From: Sporosarcina cyprini
GTDB taxonomy: Bacteria > Bacillota > Bacilli > Bacillales_A > Planococcaceae
NCBI RefSeq assembly: GCF_022048975.1
Contig: NZ_JAKMHX010000029.1
Coordinates: 26,951-90,950 of the forward strand
DNA: 64,000 bases
Direction: 5' to 3'
The position numbers were made by a program, and so were the translations under genes. Under the pieces are notes generated by a model that saw nothing but the letters and a program-made list of their open reading frames with translations, was not told the DNA's origin and ran no database searches. Positions 31,106-40,564 of the stretch are shown piece after piece (the stretch's first letter is position 1; every line of letters begins with the position of its first letter).

Positions 31106-31240
31106 CGCGCATAAATCGAGGTAACCGCGCATTACACTGCCTTACACGCGCATAATCTACTTTCACACGCGCATCCCCCTTCCCCAGGCGAGCATAAAGA
31201 CGTGTCAACCGCGCATACTCAACTTCCACCCGCGCATAAA
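31106..31240. repeat. Phased CGCGCAT repeat, 7 units
   Basis: The core CGCGCAT (once CGAGCAT) starts at 31106, 31126, 31147, 31168, 31189, 31210 and 31231, i.e. one 20-bp then five 21-bp steps. The sequence between cores is not conserved. It lies in a 508-base spacer between yhaR and hemZ; the rest of that spacer holds only the hemZ terminator. Confidence 0.85.
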
Positions 31241-31386
31241 ACCCTTTTCTTAATAGGCTCTACTTGATATGTATTCGTCTTTTAGTAAAAATCCTTGGTT
31301 GGTCAAAGGCATTTGGCGCGGCATCATTTGTCCAACATCTTTTAGATCCCCGCGGGGCAAGCAACGCATCTCTCGAATTGGCATAC

Positions 31387-31438
31387 CGCAAAAAACCGCC
31401 TTTGAAATCAGCTACACACTGATTTCAAAGGCGGTTTT
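31387..31438 (-). terminator. Terminator of hemZ, 20-bp perfect stem
   Basis: The arms 31392-31411 and 31419-31438 match perfectly, with A/T-rich ends that give a T-tract on the minus strand. Confidence 0.9.
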
Positions 31439-31447
31439 CATTCATAT

Positions 31448-33004
31448 TTATGCTTCCGAAACAACCGGGCGATTTGGGAAGATTCGCTCCAAGTGTTCGA
31501 TTTTTTTATCAATATATTCTTCAAACGTCAAAATGTAAGCGGCCGGATCTTTCGGATTTTGGAATTGCGTAATCTTTTCGGTGACGGGATCCATGAATTT
31601 ACTGGATGCCCCGCAGCCGATCCCGATGATCGTTTGAACCTCTTCCATGATGAGAATATTGTATATGCTCTCTTCTCCTGGTTTGGCGTAGCCGACGTTT
31701 TCCAGATTGCCGAGGATATTTTTCTGCCGATACAGATAGTATGGAACATAGCCATTTGAGGCAGTCCATTGCTCGCCCCGTTTCATCATCTGCTCGACAG
31801 TCACACGGTCAGCTACCCGGTATTTGTCCTTATTTCGGGTCATTTCTGAAGCGCGTTTAAATGACAGTGTATGGATCGTCAATGATTCTGGCTGCATTTT
31901 TTCTGTTTCATTTAATGAATGCTGGAACTCGTCCAGTCCTTCATTTGGCAGACCGATGATGAGGTCCATGTTAATATTTCGCATGCCCATGTTTCGGGAA
32001 AGCCAAAACTTGTCGATCGTTTCCTGTACCGTATGATGCCGTCCAATTGCTTTTAACGTCTCATCCGTATAGGATTGCGGATTGACGCTGATCCGGTCGA
32101 TTCCCCATTTTTTCAGCACTTCGATCTTTTCTGGAGTAATCGTGTCCGGGCGCCCCGCTTCGACGGTAACTTCACGCACTTCTTTCATATATGGAAATGA
32201 ATCATACATCGTTTGATAGAGAGCGTCCATTTCGTCTGCTTCAATGCTTGTCGGCGTGCCTCCGCCAAAATAAATGGTCGTAATTTTGATGTCCCGTTCT
32301 TTCAGCCATTTGCCGATTTCACGCATTTCCTCATGCAAGCCATCCAAAAACGACTCGACCCGTCCATTTTTCCGGTGGATGGCATACGCAGGAAACGTGC
32401 AGTAGGCGCATTTCGTTGGACAGAATGGAATTCCGATATACAGGCTCACTTCGTTTTTCAAGTCATGCAGATCGGGAATTGCCCCCAATTGCACGTCTGC
32501 TATTTTCGCCAGCAAATCCACTTTCTCCTGCGAAATCCGATGCTGCTTCATTAGCAATTCCTTTGTATCTGCTACTGATAGTCCTTCATTACGATACTTA
32601 TGATATAACTTCGTCGGGCGGATGCCGGTCAATATCCCCCAAGCCTGCTCCATACCTGTAGCCTGTTCCAGTGAATCGAGGAAGAGATGAGAGTAAATCC
32701 GTTTTAATTGCCGGTTGCGCTGCTTCTCGTCCCCTTCTTCTTCCTTTTCTGAGAAAGCAGAATGATATACATGCCCGTTCCACTTCAAGGTGGATTCCCC
32801 GCGCCATATGCCTTCAGTCTGCTCGACAGTAAATTCAACTTGAATTGCATCGTCCGTGCCTTCTATTTCAATTTTCGCTTCTTCAAAAAACAGATTCGCC
32901 AAATGGGTGAACATGCGAATCCAATCTTGTGGAAACGATTGCTGTATGATGATTTTTTGCAATTGAAGTACCAACTTTCTTTGATTACTCAAATACCTTT
33001 CCAC
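31448..33004 (-). CDS. hemZ: Oxygen-independent coproporphyrinogen III oxidase-like radical SAM protein HemZ
   Basis: Radical SAM enzyme (518 residues) of the HemN/HemZ family, which acts on coproporphyrinogen III or serves as a related dehydrogenase in haem biosynthesis. The [4Fe-4S] motif CPTKCAYC lies near residue 195, followed by GGGTPTS, INPQSY and DLIIGLP, all typical. An N-terminal domain of about 180 residues is HemZ-specific. The GTG start at 33004 has no good ribosome binding site; a TTG five codons later has AAAGG close by, so the first residues are uncertain. Position before yheAB agrees with B. subtilis. Confidence 0.92.
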   Translation of the reverse strand: MERYLSNQRKLVLQLQKIIIQQSFPQDWIRMFTHLANLFFEEAKIEIEGTDDAIQVEFTVEQTEGIWRGESTLKWNGHVYHSAFSEKEEEGDEKQRNRQLKRIYSHLFLDSLEQATGMEQAWGILTGIRPTKLYHKYRNEGLSVADTKELLMKQHRISQEKVDLLAKIADVQLGAIPDLHDLKNEVSLYIGIPFCPTKCAYCTFPAYAIHRKNGRVESFLDGLHEEMREIGKWLKERDIKITTIYFGGGTPTSIEADEMDALYQTMYDSFPYMKEVREVTVEAGRPDTITPEKIEVLKKWGIDRISVNPQSYTDETLKAIGRHHTVQETIDKFWLSRNMGMRNINMDLIIGLPNEGLDEFQHSLNETEKMQPESLTIHTLSFKRASEMTRNKDKYRVADRVTVEQMMKRGEQWTASNGYVPYYLYRQKNILGNLENVGYAKPGEESIYNILIMEEVQTIIGIGCGASSKFMDPVTEKITQFQNPKDPAAYILTFEEYIDKKIEHLERIFPNRPVVSEA

Positions 33005-33040
33005 ATTGTATCAAAAATCCCGAAAAACCGCTTCTCGAAA

Positions 33041-33067
33041 TAAAAAAACGACCTGATGACAGGCCGT
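33041..33067 (-). terminator. Terminator of yheBA
   Basis: The stem ACGGCCTG/CAGGTCGT with loop TCAT is followed by T7 on the minus strand. Confidence 0.85.
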
Positions 33068-33075
33068 CCATTTCA

Positions 33076-33426
33076 TTATGATATCGTTTGGTACAATTCT
33101 TGCACCGGCTTCATAAGTACCCGGTTGACTTCTTCGATCAAGCCGCTCAGCTTCATTTCAGCTTGGAGCAAGTTCATGATCTTCTCATTTTGTTGCGCCA
33201 ACTGAGCTGTTTTCTGTGCATACTCAAATTCTTCCGGGGCAATTTCTTCCCCTTTCATTTGCTTCTCCTGCAATGTCACTTGAATTTGACGAAAGCTCTT
33301 GAAAAGCTCCAATGCGGCCGTATCTGTTTTCACTTCGTTAATCGCTTTTTCGACTTCCGCAAATTCTTCGGTCTTGCGAAGTGTTGCTTCCAATCGGTTT
33401 ACGTCATCATAAATATTTACTGTCAT
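33076..33426 (-). CDS. yheA: YlbF/YmcA-family protein YheA
   Basis: A 116-residue all-alpha, Gln/Glu-rich protein of the Com_YlbF family. YlbF and YmcA of this family work with YaaT to control RNase Y and competence/sporulation, but YheA itself has no firm role. It lies 17 bases downstream of yheB with GAGGGGGA before the ATG, and a terminator follows. Confidence 0.9.
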   Translation of the reverse strand: MTVNIYDDVNRLEATLRKTEEFAEVEKAINEVKTDTAALELFKSFRQIQVTLQEKQMKGEEIAPEEFEYAQKTAQLAQQNEKIMNLLQAEMKLSGLIEEVNRVLMKPVQELYQTIS

Positions 33427-33443
33427 AGTAGGTCCCCCTCAGA

Positions 33444-34586
33444 TTATGTTGTAAAAAATACGATCAAGCCTTGCACGATTCCAATGAGACCTCCGAGCAA
33501 AGCGCCAAGAACGGTGATCATCTTAAATTCCCGTCTGGAAATGCCTAAAACTAAGTCTTCCAACACGGCAACCGGAAATGAATCTACTTGCTCCCTGACA
33601 ATTTCATCTAGCTTCAGCCTGCTAAGAGAGGCCTCCAACTGCTTTTCTGCCTGGTCGAATGCAAACCCCACAAGCTTCGGCGTTATATGGGCCGAAGTCC
33701 AATCGGATCCTGACGGCCAGTACTCGGCCAGTGTCTTATCCATTCTTGCTTCGATCGCAAGTTCCCTCTTAGCATATGCTTTGATGGAAATGAACAGTCC
33801 ATCCCAATCGAAGTTGCCGATCAGCTCTTCCATTGGACGTTTTGTGAGCTTATTCCATTCTTTTTCAAGCAATGAATGTACCAAGTTATATGTCCCCGGA
33901 GCGGTGACGAATTTCAAAGCTTCCCGCTGAACTTTTTCCACAAGGGAGTTCGAATCTCCGAATAGCATATTCAACATGCCGCCGAATGTTCCTTTGGACT
34001 CCAGAAAATCATTGATCAGCTTCTGAAACATCACTTTCCCTTCATAGGAATCAATATAATTCTCAGCACTTTGCAAAATATGATTCGTAATGGTCGGCAA
34101 ATGTCCGCTTGCCTGTTGAAGCCATTGTGCCGGCACCACTTCCTCGACTGTCCCGGTCATTAATTTTCGGCGTACGGATGCCAATTGCCCGTCCATGACA
34201 GCCATGACCTTTTCTTCCGCTTTCCCTGCAAATTCAGAAGCTCCAGCGACTGCCAGCCAATCGTTCAATGTCTTGTCAGATTGGAGAATATGCTCATCCA
34301 ATTTGCGCTGTACAAATTGTTCCGCTTTTGTTTCCATTTCGGCCGTCAGTAATTTCTTCCGAAACGTCTCAGGTGTCAATAAATAATTCGTTACGGTCTT
34401 TCCAAGCTGTTTCGCCAATTCATCACGGCGTTTTGGAATTAATCCCGGGGTGAAAGGCACCCGCCAGCTGCCGATATATTTCGGTTCATGCGGCCTGAAG
34501 AGCATCTTGATGGCCAAATGGTTCGTAAAGCCGCCGATCAAAGCCCCGATGACTGCCATGAACAGAAGGGTCCATATGAAATTCAT
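33444..34586 (-). CDS. yheB: DUF445 membrane protein YheB
   Basis: A 380-residue protein with one transmembrane helix at each end (about 5-23 and 355-378) and a long helical middle, the DUF445 layout. The motif GGFTNHLAIKMLFRP after helix 1 is the family's most conserved part. B. subtilis YheB is linked to sporulation/germination only weakly. It is transcribed with yheA. Confidence 0.88.
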   Translation of the reverse strand: MNFIWTLLFMAVIGALIGGFTNHLAIKMLFRPHEPKYIGSWRVPFTPGLIPKRRDELAKQLGKTVTNYLLTPETFRKKLLTAEMETKAEQFVQRKLDEHILQSDKTLNDWLAVAGASEFAGKAEEKVMAVMDGQLASVRRKLMTGTVEEVVPAQWLQQASGHLPTITNHILQSAENYIDSYEGKVMFQKLINDFLESKGTFGGMLNMLFGDSNSLVEKVQREALKFVTAPGTYNLVHSLLEKEWNKLTKRPMEELIGNFDWDGLFISIKAYAKRELAIEARMDKTLAEYWPSGSDWTSAHITPKLVGFAFDQAEKQLEASLSRLKLDEIVREQVDSFPVAVLEDLVLGISRREFKMITVLGALLGGLIGIVQGLIVFFTT

Positions 34587-34671
34587 CGCTTCACCTTTTC
34601 CTACATAGTTCCGCTACATTATAACAGAACCATTGCATAGGCAAAAAGAATAAGGTCTGCTTGACTAGAAA

Positions 34672-35319
34672 TCATTTCAGCCAATTTCCATCATTGTCTA
34701 TCCCAATCCTCTTTCCATTCCAGGACATTTCAAGCGGAAATACCTCGGATGCCTTCTTCGAAAAATACCATCGCCTGCCGGGAGGGACGAGCACAATGTA
34801 CGTGTCTCCTCTTCCTAGGAAGTTTAACTCATTCGGATGGATATCCGTTCCTTTCCGCAGCGGGATGCCTGCATCCAAAAGCTGTTCTCCAACTCCCGCC
34901 ACATCTGGCGTGACGATACCGACTTCGCTAATATTTAAGAAGGACTCTTTCGTCAAATCGCCAAACAAATCTCTTTTTCTCCTGCCAATCAACTCGACGA
35001 TATTGCCCGCAGGATCTTCAAAGTACATCGAATCTGCGTCGAAACTCGGGAAATACACCTCATCCCGTCCGTCTTCCCAATTTAAAGAAAGCCGGTCTTT
35101 GATGAAATATTTCATCATGGAGAATTGATTCCCCGGAATATTGAATGCGAAATGATAAAATGCAGGCTGTTCCGTTTCTTTGAAGGTTACTTCTGATTCA
35201 CCGACCCGAAATGTCATCTGCCCGTTTGACTGTTCGACCAAGTCCAGCTCCAGTAAATCTACGTAAAACCGTTTCAATGATTTTAATTTATTTGTATAAA
35301 ATGTCGCTGATTCAATCAT
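34672..35319 (-). CDS. Glyoxalase/bleomycin-resistance (VOC) family protein
   Basis: A 215-residue protein with two tandem VOC modules: the first at about 1-115 (FYHFAFNIP, YFEDPAGNIVELI), the second at about 125-190 (VGIVTPDVAGVGEQLLDAG). The metal-ligand pattern is only partly kept (one His near residue 54 and one Glu near 105). Substrate unknown. The start ATG overlaps the stop of the upstream small membrane gene as ATGA. Confidence 0.78.
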   Translation of the reverse strand: MIESATFYTNKLKSLKRFYVDLLELDLVEQSNGQMTFRVGESEVTFKETEQPAFYHFAFNIPGNQFSMMKYFIKDRLSLNWEDGRDEVYFPSFDADSMYFEDPAGNIVELIGRRKRDLFGDLTKESFLNISEVGIVTPDVAGVGEQLLDAGIPLRKGTDIHPNELNFLGRGDTYIVLVPPGRRWYFSKKASEVFPLEMSWNGKRIGIDNDGNWLK

Positions 35320-35609
35320 CCCTGGATTCTCCCGTCTGTTTTCCCCATCACTTTTGAAAGAATTTTATGCAAAAGTATGAGTGTAAAGTATAGAAGCAAT
35401 GCGCCAAAGACTAAATTCCATAGATCAAAAAACAGATGTTGTACGTTACCCGGTTTGAACAAGTCAGCCGATACGGCAATCGGTTCTTTTCCATAGTATT
35501 CAACCCAGTGAAGCGGCCAGCCAAAGCGATATCCGGGCTGCGGAATAATCAAAGCTGAAAGCGCAACAAATAAGACACAAAAGCCGAATAACTTTTTATA
35601 GCGCAGCAT
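35316..35609 (-). CDS. Small membrane protein with extracellular loop
   Basis: A 97-residue protein with one N-terminal helix (FGFCVLFVALSALII), a loop of about 40 residues with aromatic character (GWPLHWVEYYGKEP), and one C-terminal helix (VFGALLLYFTLILLHKIL). No family recognised. It is coupled to the VOC gene by a 4-base overlap. Confidence 0.65.
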   Translation of the reverse strand: MLRYKKLFGFCVLFVALSALIIPQPGYRFGWPLHWVEYYGKEPIAVSADLFKPGNVQHLFFDLWNLVFGALLLYFTLILLHKILSKVMGKTDGRIQG

Positions 35610-35751
35610 ATTCTCCCCCCCAATTCCTAGCTATATCAACCATCCAATCACAGTGACTATTTCAAGAATTATTGGTAAACTATTATACAACAATTCTAAC
35701 ATATCCATGCTGCAGCTGTCCGCGGCTGCACATACTCAAAGGAGGAGCACG

Positions 35752-36780
35752 ATGACAATTCAATTTCGAAAAGAAGAAGAGTTTTTTACTTTCCATGACC
35801 CGATGCAGGGTGGCAAACTCATTGATCGCAAGACAGAAGTTCGATTCGATCCGCTGACAGGAGAGACAGCACGTATCATTTTTGATCCAGGAGCGCCTTT
35901 CATTCCTGCTGATTTTTCTGAAGAAGCTGCTGCAACAGCAGGCAAAAAGTGTCCATTTTGCCCTGAAAATGTCTTTGATTCAACACCTAGATTTCCAGAT
36001 GAATTATTCGACGGGGGGCGTCTGATCCATGGTGAGGCCGTCGCATTCCCGAACCTTTTCCCTTATAGTAAGCATAATGCCGTCGTCCGGATGAGCGATC
36101 AGCATTATGTGAAGCTGGATGAATTTACAGTGCCGCTTCTAAAGGATGCATTCATGACCGCGCACCAATATGTAGAGAAAGTTGCGGAGTTTGATCCGAA
36201 AACGGCATATGCATCCATCAACTGGAACTATCTCCCTCCCTCTGGAGGCAGTATTATTCATCCGCACATCCATGTGCTCGCTTCTGAACATCCAACAAAC
36301 TATCAGGCAAAGATTGCCCGCTCAAGCAGGGATTTTACCGAGCGTGAGGGCGTCAGCTTTTTTGAATCATTGGCAGCTGAGGAGAAAACACATGGAGAGC
36401 GTTGGATCGGCACTAAAGGATCCATTGAATGGGTTCACGCCTTTGCCCCTCTCAGCCATGCGGACTTTATCGGCATAACCGATGCGGCCGCCTTAGAGGA
36501 TTTGACGGATGCACATTGTGAAAACTTGGCCGAAAGTCTAAAAGCATTCTTCGCTTATTTCCAACAAGCCGGCATTAACAGTTTTAATCTAGGCCTGTTC
36601 ATTCCCCTCTCCGGTTCGCAAGCCGAGCGGGTCCACGTCCGCCTCGTTCCACGGATGACAATTGGCATGTTGAAGACGAGCGATATGAATGTCTTTAATT
36701 ATTTGCACGGTGAACCGCTTTCCTTGAAAGCTCCAGAGGAAGTGGCAAAGGCGGCTAAACTCCATTTTGCAGAAAACTAA
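35752..36780 (+). CDS. GalT-like nucleotidyltransferase/hydrolase (HIT superfamily)
   Basis: A 342-residue protein of the galactose-1-phosphate uridylyltransferase branch. It has the zinc motif CPFC (about 62-65) and the active-site IIHPHIHVLAS (near 168), where GalT enzymes carry HPH; a later GLFIPLSG-RVHVRLVPR segment resembles the C-terminal GalT half. No galactose genes are near, so the substrate could be another nucleotide sugar. The start ATG follows AAAGGAGGAG. The metal-receptor gene follows after 17 bases. Confidence 0.75.
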   Translation: MTIQFRKEEEFFTFHDPMQGGKLIDRKTEVRFDPLTGETARIIFDPGAPFIPADFSEEAAATAGKKCPFCPENVFDSTPRFPDELFDGGRLIHGEAVAFPNLFPYSKHNAVVRMSDQHYVKLDEFTVPLLKDAFMTAHQYVEKVAEFDPKTAYASINWNYLPPSGGSIIHPHIHVLASEHPTNYQAKIARSSRDFTEREGVSFFESLAAEEKTHGERWIGTKGSIEWVHAFAPLSHADFIGITDAAALEDLTDAHCENLAESLKAFFAYFQQAGINSFNLGLFIPLSGSQAERVHVRLVPRMTIGMLKTSDMNVFNYLHGEPLSLKAPEEVAKAAKLHFAEN

Positions 36781-36797
36781 TAGAGTAGGTGTTTTTG

Positions 36798-37577
36798 ATG
36801 AAAAAAGAAGTGATTGACCGGACTGGACGTCCTGTTGCTTTTAATTATCCACCCAAACGGATCATTTCCTTGTGTCCGGGGATTACGGATACTTTATTCG
36901 CTCTCGGATTGGAACAAGAGATTGTCGGCAGAACCCGTTTTTGCAAATATCCTGAAGATCGTGTCCAATCGGTGCCCGCTGTGGCCGGGACAAAGGACTT
37001 GAAGCTTGAGGCGATTCTCGAGGCAGTACCAGATCTCGTCATTCTGGAAAAAGAGGAAAACACGAAGGAAATGGCAGAGCTGTTGGAGCAGCATGTGCCT
37101 GTCTATGTGGCTGAAGTACAGACGGTCCAGGAAGCCTTTCAAATGATTGAAACGATGGGCGACTTGACGGACCGCCGGCTAGAAGCAGAAAAGCTAGTGT
37201 TGGATATTCAGCTTCAGTTTGAAAAATTGTCGGCTCGAGCAGGTGCGCGGGCCGCTTATGTGATCTGGAAAAAACCTTATATGGTCGTCGGCAGAGATAC
37301 TTATATACAGGATGTATTGCAACGACTAGGATTTGAAAATCCATTTATTCAAAAGGAAGGCCGTTATCCAGCAGTCACCCCGGATGATTTTCAGGAGGCG
37401 CGGCTTGATACGGTCTTTCTAGCTTCCGAGCCGTATCCTTTTAAAGAGAAGCATCTGGATGAATTCAGAAAAATGGCGCCGGGAGCTGAAGTGGTCCTGA
37501 TTGATGGCGAGATGCTATGGTATGGGCCTCGAATGCTTGAGGCACCAGACTATTTCATTAAAAATCTAGGTATGTAA
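36798..37577 (+). CDS. BtuF/TroA-like helical-backbone metal receptor without signal peptide
   Basis: A 259-residue periplasmic-binding-protein fold of the cobalamin/iron-siderophore class (RIISLCPGITDTLFALG at about 18, GTKDLKLEAILEAVPDLVI near 70, long linking helix near 120). Such receptors normally are lipoproteins, but this one begins directly with MKKEVIDRTG and has no signal peptide or lipobox, and no ABC transporter genes are adjacent. It may be a cytosolic sensor or chaperone. ATG at 36798 follows AGTAGGTG; an upstream GTG in frame lacks such a site. Confidence 0.72.
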   Translation: MKKEVIDRTGRPVAFNYPPKRIISLCPGITDTLFALGLEQEIVGRTRFCKYPEDRVQSVPAVAGTKDLKLEAILEAVPDLVILEKEENTKEMAELLEQHVPVYVAEVQTVQEAFQMIETMGDLTDRRLEAEKLVLDIQLQFEKLSARAGARAAYVIWKKPYMVVGRDTYIQDVLQRLGFENPFIQKEGRYPAVTPDDFQEARLDTVFLASEPYPFKEKHLDEFRKMAPGAEVVLIDGEMLWYGPRMLEAPDYFIKNLGM

Positions 37578-37710
37578 TCAACCCTTATATGCCCAATCTA
37601 CTAACTGGTTATACTTTACATAGTTTGATAGGCATGCTATCATCCTCTATGGTATCTATACTAAATGTGCTACTAATGGCTCATTAAATTCCATAAGAGG
37701 TGTATACATT

Positions 37711-39402
37711 GTGAATCGTTTTGCATTTAAGAGCGTTGCTATGAAAATATTGGCCGGTTTCGGCATTGTTATTTTATTAATTTCTTCCTATAGCACGTTC
37801 AATTTCTACGTTACAAAAAGTGAAAACAAGCAAATGGAAGAAATCATTAACCGGCAGACCGAATTGTTGATTGCCAATCAGCTGTTGTCCAATTCGTTAT
37901 CTTCAAGAATTTCCTTTGTTCAAGGGTATTTATTAACTGGCCAAACCGTTTATTTAGATCTGTTCGATCAATATACTGAACTTGGAAAGACAAATGAAGA
38001 TATTGTCCGCTCCCTGGATGACAGCAAAGAATTTGATACGCTTATCCAGCAAACCGTCGCATGGCGGGAATATATTCAAGAGGAAGTTTTCAACGAATAC
38101 GAGCGGGGCAATAAAGACAACGCCCTACGGAATATGATGATTTCAAGCAATGACTTGAAGGTCATCAAAGATGGCTATGAGCAAATGGCAAAAGAGCGTG
38201 AAGCGGAAATCAAAGCAATGGGTGCAGAGATGCTGAAGCATAGTAAAACAAATTCCATCATTGGAGTTAGTACGTCCATTACAATAACGATTCTCGCCAT
38301 CATTGCAGCATTGGTGACAGCACGTCTCATTTCCAAACCAATTCAGTCGGTTACGACGCGCATGCGTGCTATTGCAGATGGCGATATTAGCCAGGAACCT
38401 TTAGTAACAAAATCTCGAGATGAAATTGGGCAGCTGATCGGGGCGACGAATGAAATGAACGCCAAGATGCATTCGATCCTTCAACAGATCAATGAGGTAG
38501 CAAACACTGTTGCCTCCCATAGCGAGGAATTGACCCAATCGGCTAATGAAGTGAAGGCCGGATCGGGGCAAGTCGCCATGACAATGCAAGAATTGGCGGT
38601 AGGTACGGAACGACAGGCATCGCATGCCGGGGATCTAGCTTCCTTAACAGCTTCATTCCATCAAAAAGTGCAAGAAACAGATGAGAGCGGTGCAAGGATA
38701 CAAGGGTATTCCCGACAAGTCAGCGACATGGCTTCCGAAGGGAATCGACTCATGGACTCGTCTATGAATCAAATGGAGCGCATCAACCAAATCGTCCGCG
38801 ATTCAGTTGACAAAGTGGAGAAATTGCAAGACAACTCTGCTCAAATTTCATTGCTTGTTTCTACTATTAAAGATATTGCCGAGCAAACCAATTTACTTGC
38901 GCTGAATGCAGCCATCGAGGCAGCACGAGCTGGCGAGTCCGGTCGCGGGTTTTCGGTTGTTGCGGATGAAGTTCGGAAACTGGCTGAACAAGTTGCACTG
39001 TCCGTCTCGGATATTTCATCTATCGTCTCTCGTATTCAGCATGACACGAGCCAGGTCACGAACACATTGAAGGACGGTTATAGCGAAGTGGAGTCCGGTT
39101 CGGACCAATTGAAGAATACCGTTCAAACATTTGAGCGCATCAATGAAGCAGTCAATCAAATGGAAACCGGCATTGCAACCATTGCTGGCAACTTGAATGA
39201 GATTGCCGAAAACAGCCAGCAAATGAACCAGGCAGCGGACGATATCGCTTCCGTCTCACAAGAAGCGGCGGCAGGTGTTGAACAAACATCCGCTTCGGTT
39301 CAACAGACGTCCAGCTCCATGGAAGAAGTCGCAGCGAGCTCCGAGCAGCTTGCCAAGCTTGCAGAAAACCTAAATGGTCTCGTAAGGCAGTTTAAATTAT
39401 AA
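37711..39402 (+). CDS. Methyl-accepting chemotaxis protein
   Basis: A 563-residue membrane chemoreceptor. A transmembrane helix at about 13-31 is followed by a CHASE3-like extracellular helical domain (about 35-185, with [10 protein letters not shown]), a second transmembrane helix near 190-212, HAMP (about 213-265) and the cytoplasmic signalling coil. The hairpin tip [21 protein letters not shown] is perfect, so it should couple to CheW/CheA. GTG start behind AGAGGTG. Ligand unknown. A terminator follows. Confidence 0.92.
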   Translation: MNRFAFKSVAMKILAGFGIVILLISSYSTFNFYVTKSENKQMEEIINRQTELLIANQLLSNSLSSRISFVQGYLLTGQTVYLDLFDQYTELGKTNEDIVRSLDDSKEFDTLIQQTVAWREYIQEEVFNEYERGNKDNALRNMMISSNDLKVIKDGYEQMAKEREAEIKAMGAEMLKHSKTNSIIGVSTSITITILAIIAALVTARLISKPIQSVTTRMRAIADGDISQEPLVTKSRDEIGQLIGATNEMNAKMHSILQQINEVANTVASHSEELTQSANEVKAGSGQVAMTMQELAVGTERQASHAGDLASLTASFHQKVQETDESGARIQGYSRQVSDMASEGNRLMDSSMNQMERINQIVRDSVDKVEKLQDNSAQISLLVSTIKDIAEQTNLLALNAAIEAARAGESGRGFSVVADEVRKLAEQVALSVSDISSIVSRIQHDTSQVTNTLKDGYSEVESGSDQLKNTVQTFERINEAVNQMETGIATIAGNLNEIAENSQQMNQAADDIASVSQEAAAGVEQTSASVQQTSSSMEEVAASSEQLAKLAENLNGLVRQFKL

Positions 39403-39408
39403 CGTCAA

Positions 39409-39453
39409 AAGGGCTGTCATGAATGTCTACTGACTTCAGACAGCCCTTCTTTT
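39409..39453. terminator. Terminator of the chemoreceptor gene
   Basis: AAGGGCTGTC/GACAGCCCTT stem (39409-39418, 39439-39448), then TCTTTTAT. It lies between convergent genes. Confidence 0.8.
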
Positions 39454-39847
39454 ATCCACCCATTGCATTGTAAATCGCCGTCATTCGGATGGCATGCTCC
39501 ATCTCATCATGCATGGCTATGAAAATTGGATTGTATGCCTGTTGAAATGGTATACTCAGCAGCATGATCTTATAATGCTCGACTGAATCGAGTTCATCAA
39601 CAAGCGCCCGCCTTGCGCACTCTTTTAAATCATGACAGGCAACCGGTTTTCTAGGATTTTGAACAAATGTCCCGGTCATCATATAATAGAGCTGTTGCAT
39701 CATCTCGTAATGGCTTTTTTCATCTTCATACGCATGTTGAATAAAATCCCGCCACAATTGATTATTTGTCTGCTCATACATGGATTTGTAAAAATAATAG
39801 GACCGATATTCGTCCTCGATGGCCTGCTTCAATTGATTCACAAACAC
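39452..39847 (-). CDS. Ferritin-like di-iron protein
   Basis: A 131-residue four-helix protein with acidic/His motifs at rubrerythrin-like spacing: DEYRSYYFY (about 12-20), EDEKSHYEMM (about 41-50), DELDSVEHY (about 84-92) and DEMEHAIRM (about 113-121). These look like di-iron ligands (E, ExxH, E, ExxH). A CHDLKECARR Cys pair is unusual for ferritins. It may be an oxygen or peroxide scavenger or a spore-coat ferritin-like protein. The ATG at 39847 has only a weak upstream AAAGGATGCTG. Confidence 0.75.
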   Translation of the reverse strand: MFVNQLKQAIEDEYRSYYFYKSMYEQTNNQLWRDFIQHAYEDEKSHYEMMQQLYYMMTGTFVQNPRKPVACHDLKECARRALVDELDSVEHYKIMLLSIPFQQAYNPIFIAMHDEMEHAIRMTAIYNAMGG

Positions 39848-39918
39848 GGCAGCATCCTTTCGCTCTCATTTCTTCACTCTATGCATGCGAAAGCTGCCAT
39901 ATGAAAGGAGCGATTTCA

Positions 39919-40122
39919 TTGCTGCAGCATTTTAACTATAAACCGATGTATACGGAAGGCACTCTGCCGGGCTGGACATTTTCTTTTTTCTATCAGCAAC
40001 AACGCTATACAGGAGATTATATGCCGGACGGCGAAATTCGATGGACCGGAGAAACACCACCTGAAGAAGAGACGGTCAAAAAAACGATCCACGAGCTCAT
40101 GACGTTCCACGTTTATGAATGA
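39919..40122 (+). CDS. YheE-like small protein
   Basis: A 67-residue beta-rich protein: (M)LQHFNYKPMY, LPGWTFSFFYQQQRYTGDY and the C-terminal KKTIHELMTFHVYE. This matches the YheE family (DUF5342) of Bacillus, whose function is unknown. The start is TTG at 39919 behind AAAGGAG with 8-base spacing; the ATG at 39901 overlaps that site. Position near yheH/yheI agrees with B. subtilis. Confidence 0.78.
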   Translation: MLQHFNYKPMYTEGTLPGWTFSFFYQQQRYTGDYMPDGEIRWTGETPPEEETVKKTIHELMTFHVYE

Positions 40123-40165
40123 AAGAATTAATTCCACATATACTACTTCCCGACAAGGAGGAGAT

Positions 40166-40318
40166 ATGATGGATAAAGAAAAATCACCGGAACAATTGCG
40201 GAAAGAAAAAGAGCAATTGAAAATCCAAAACCAAAAAACCGAAAATGTCTTCGAAGACAAAAGCCGCGTTCCGAATGAGCAAAACGCCTGGAAGGAAACG
40301 CAGCCTGAACGGTTTTAA
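40166..40318 (+). CDS. Small hydrophilic protein
   Basis: A 50-residue, highly charged, Gln/Glu/Lys-rich protein (MMDKEKSPEQLRKEKEQLK...). AAGGAGGAG lies just upstream of two adjacent ATG codons and a terminator follows, so it is likely expressed. It is probably disordered or a short helix. No family recognised. Confidence 0.65.
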   Translation: MMDKEKSPEQLRKEKEQLKIQNQKTENVFEDKSRVPNEQNAWKETQPERF

Positions 40319-40323
40319 TTATG

Positions 40324-40358
40324 AAAGGGTTGGGATCGAACTGAGTTCCAACCCTTTT
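40324..40358 (+). terminator. Terminator of the small hydrophilic gene
   Basis: AAAGGGTTGG/CCAACCCTTT stem followed by a short T tract. Confidence 0.85.
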
Positions 40359-40564
40359 GAGTGCCTTCAGATAACAGCAGGTTTCTGTGTTTCCGCTCCA
40401 CTCTGCTCCCCTTCCTTCATGGACTCCTTTCCTCTACTGAAGTCATCTGGCACAGGTGCCAACCTCTGTTTGGTCAACGGCATTCTGCGCGAAGTAGCAT
40501 TTGCTTTCCTATGTATCCTCCCGCGATTCTGGCAGTTCCACTACTAGGGGCAGGCGCGCCCAGC

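Noticed and set aside
31106..31240. Regular short repeats that might be a CRISPR array
   Set aside because: The conserved unit is only about 7 bp, spacers are about 14 bp, there is no cas gene nearby and the repeats differ from each other. The same applies to 40.6 and 50.5 kb.
35706..35732. TGCAGC/GCTGCA hairpin before the GalT-like gene
   Set aside because: A 6-bp stem without T-tract; could be chance.
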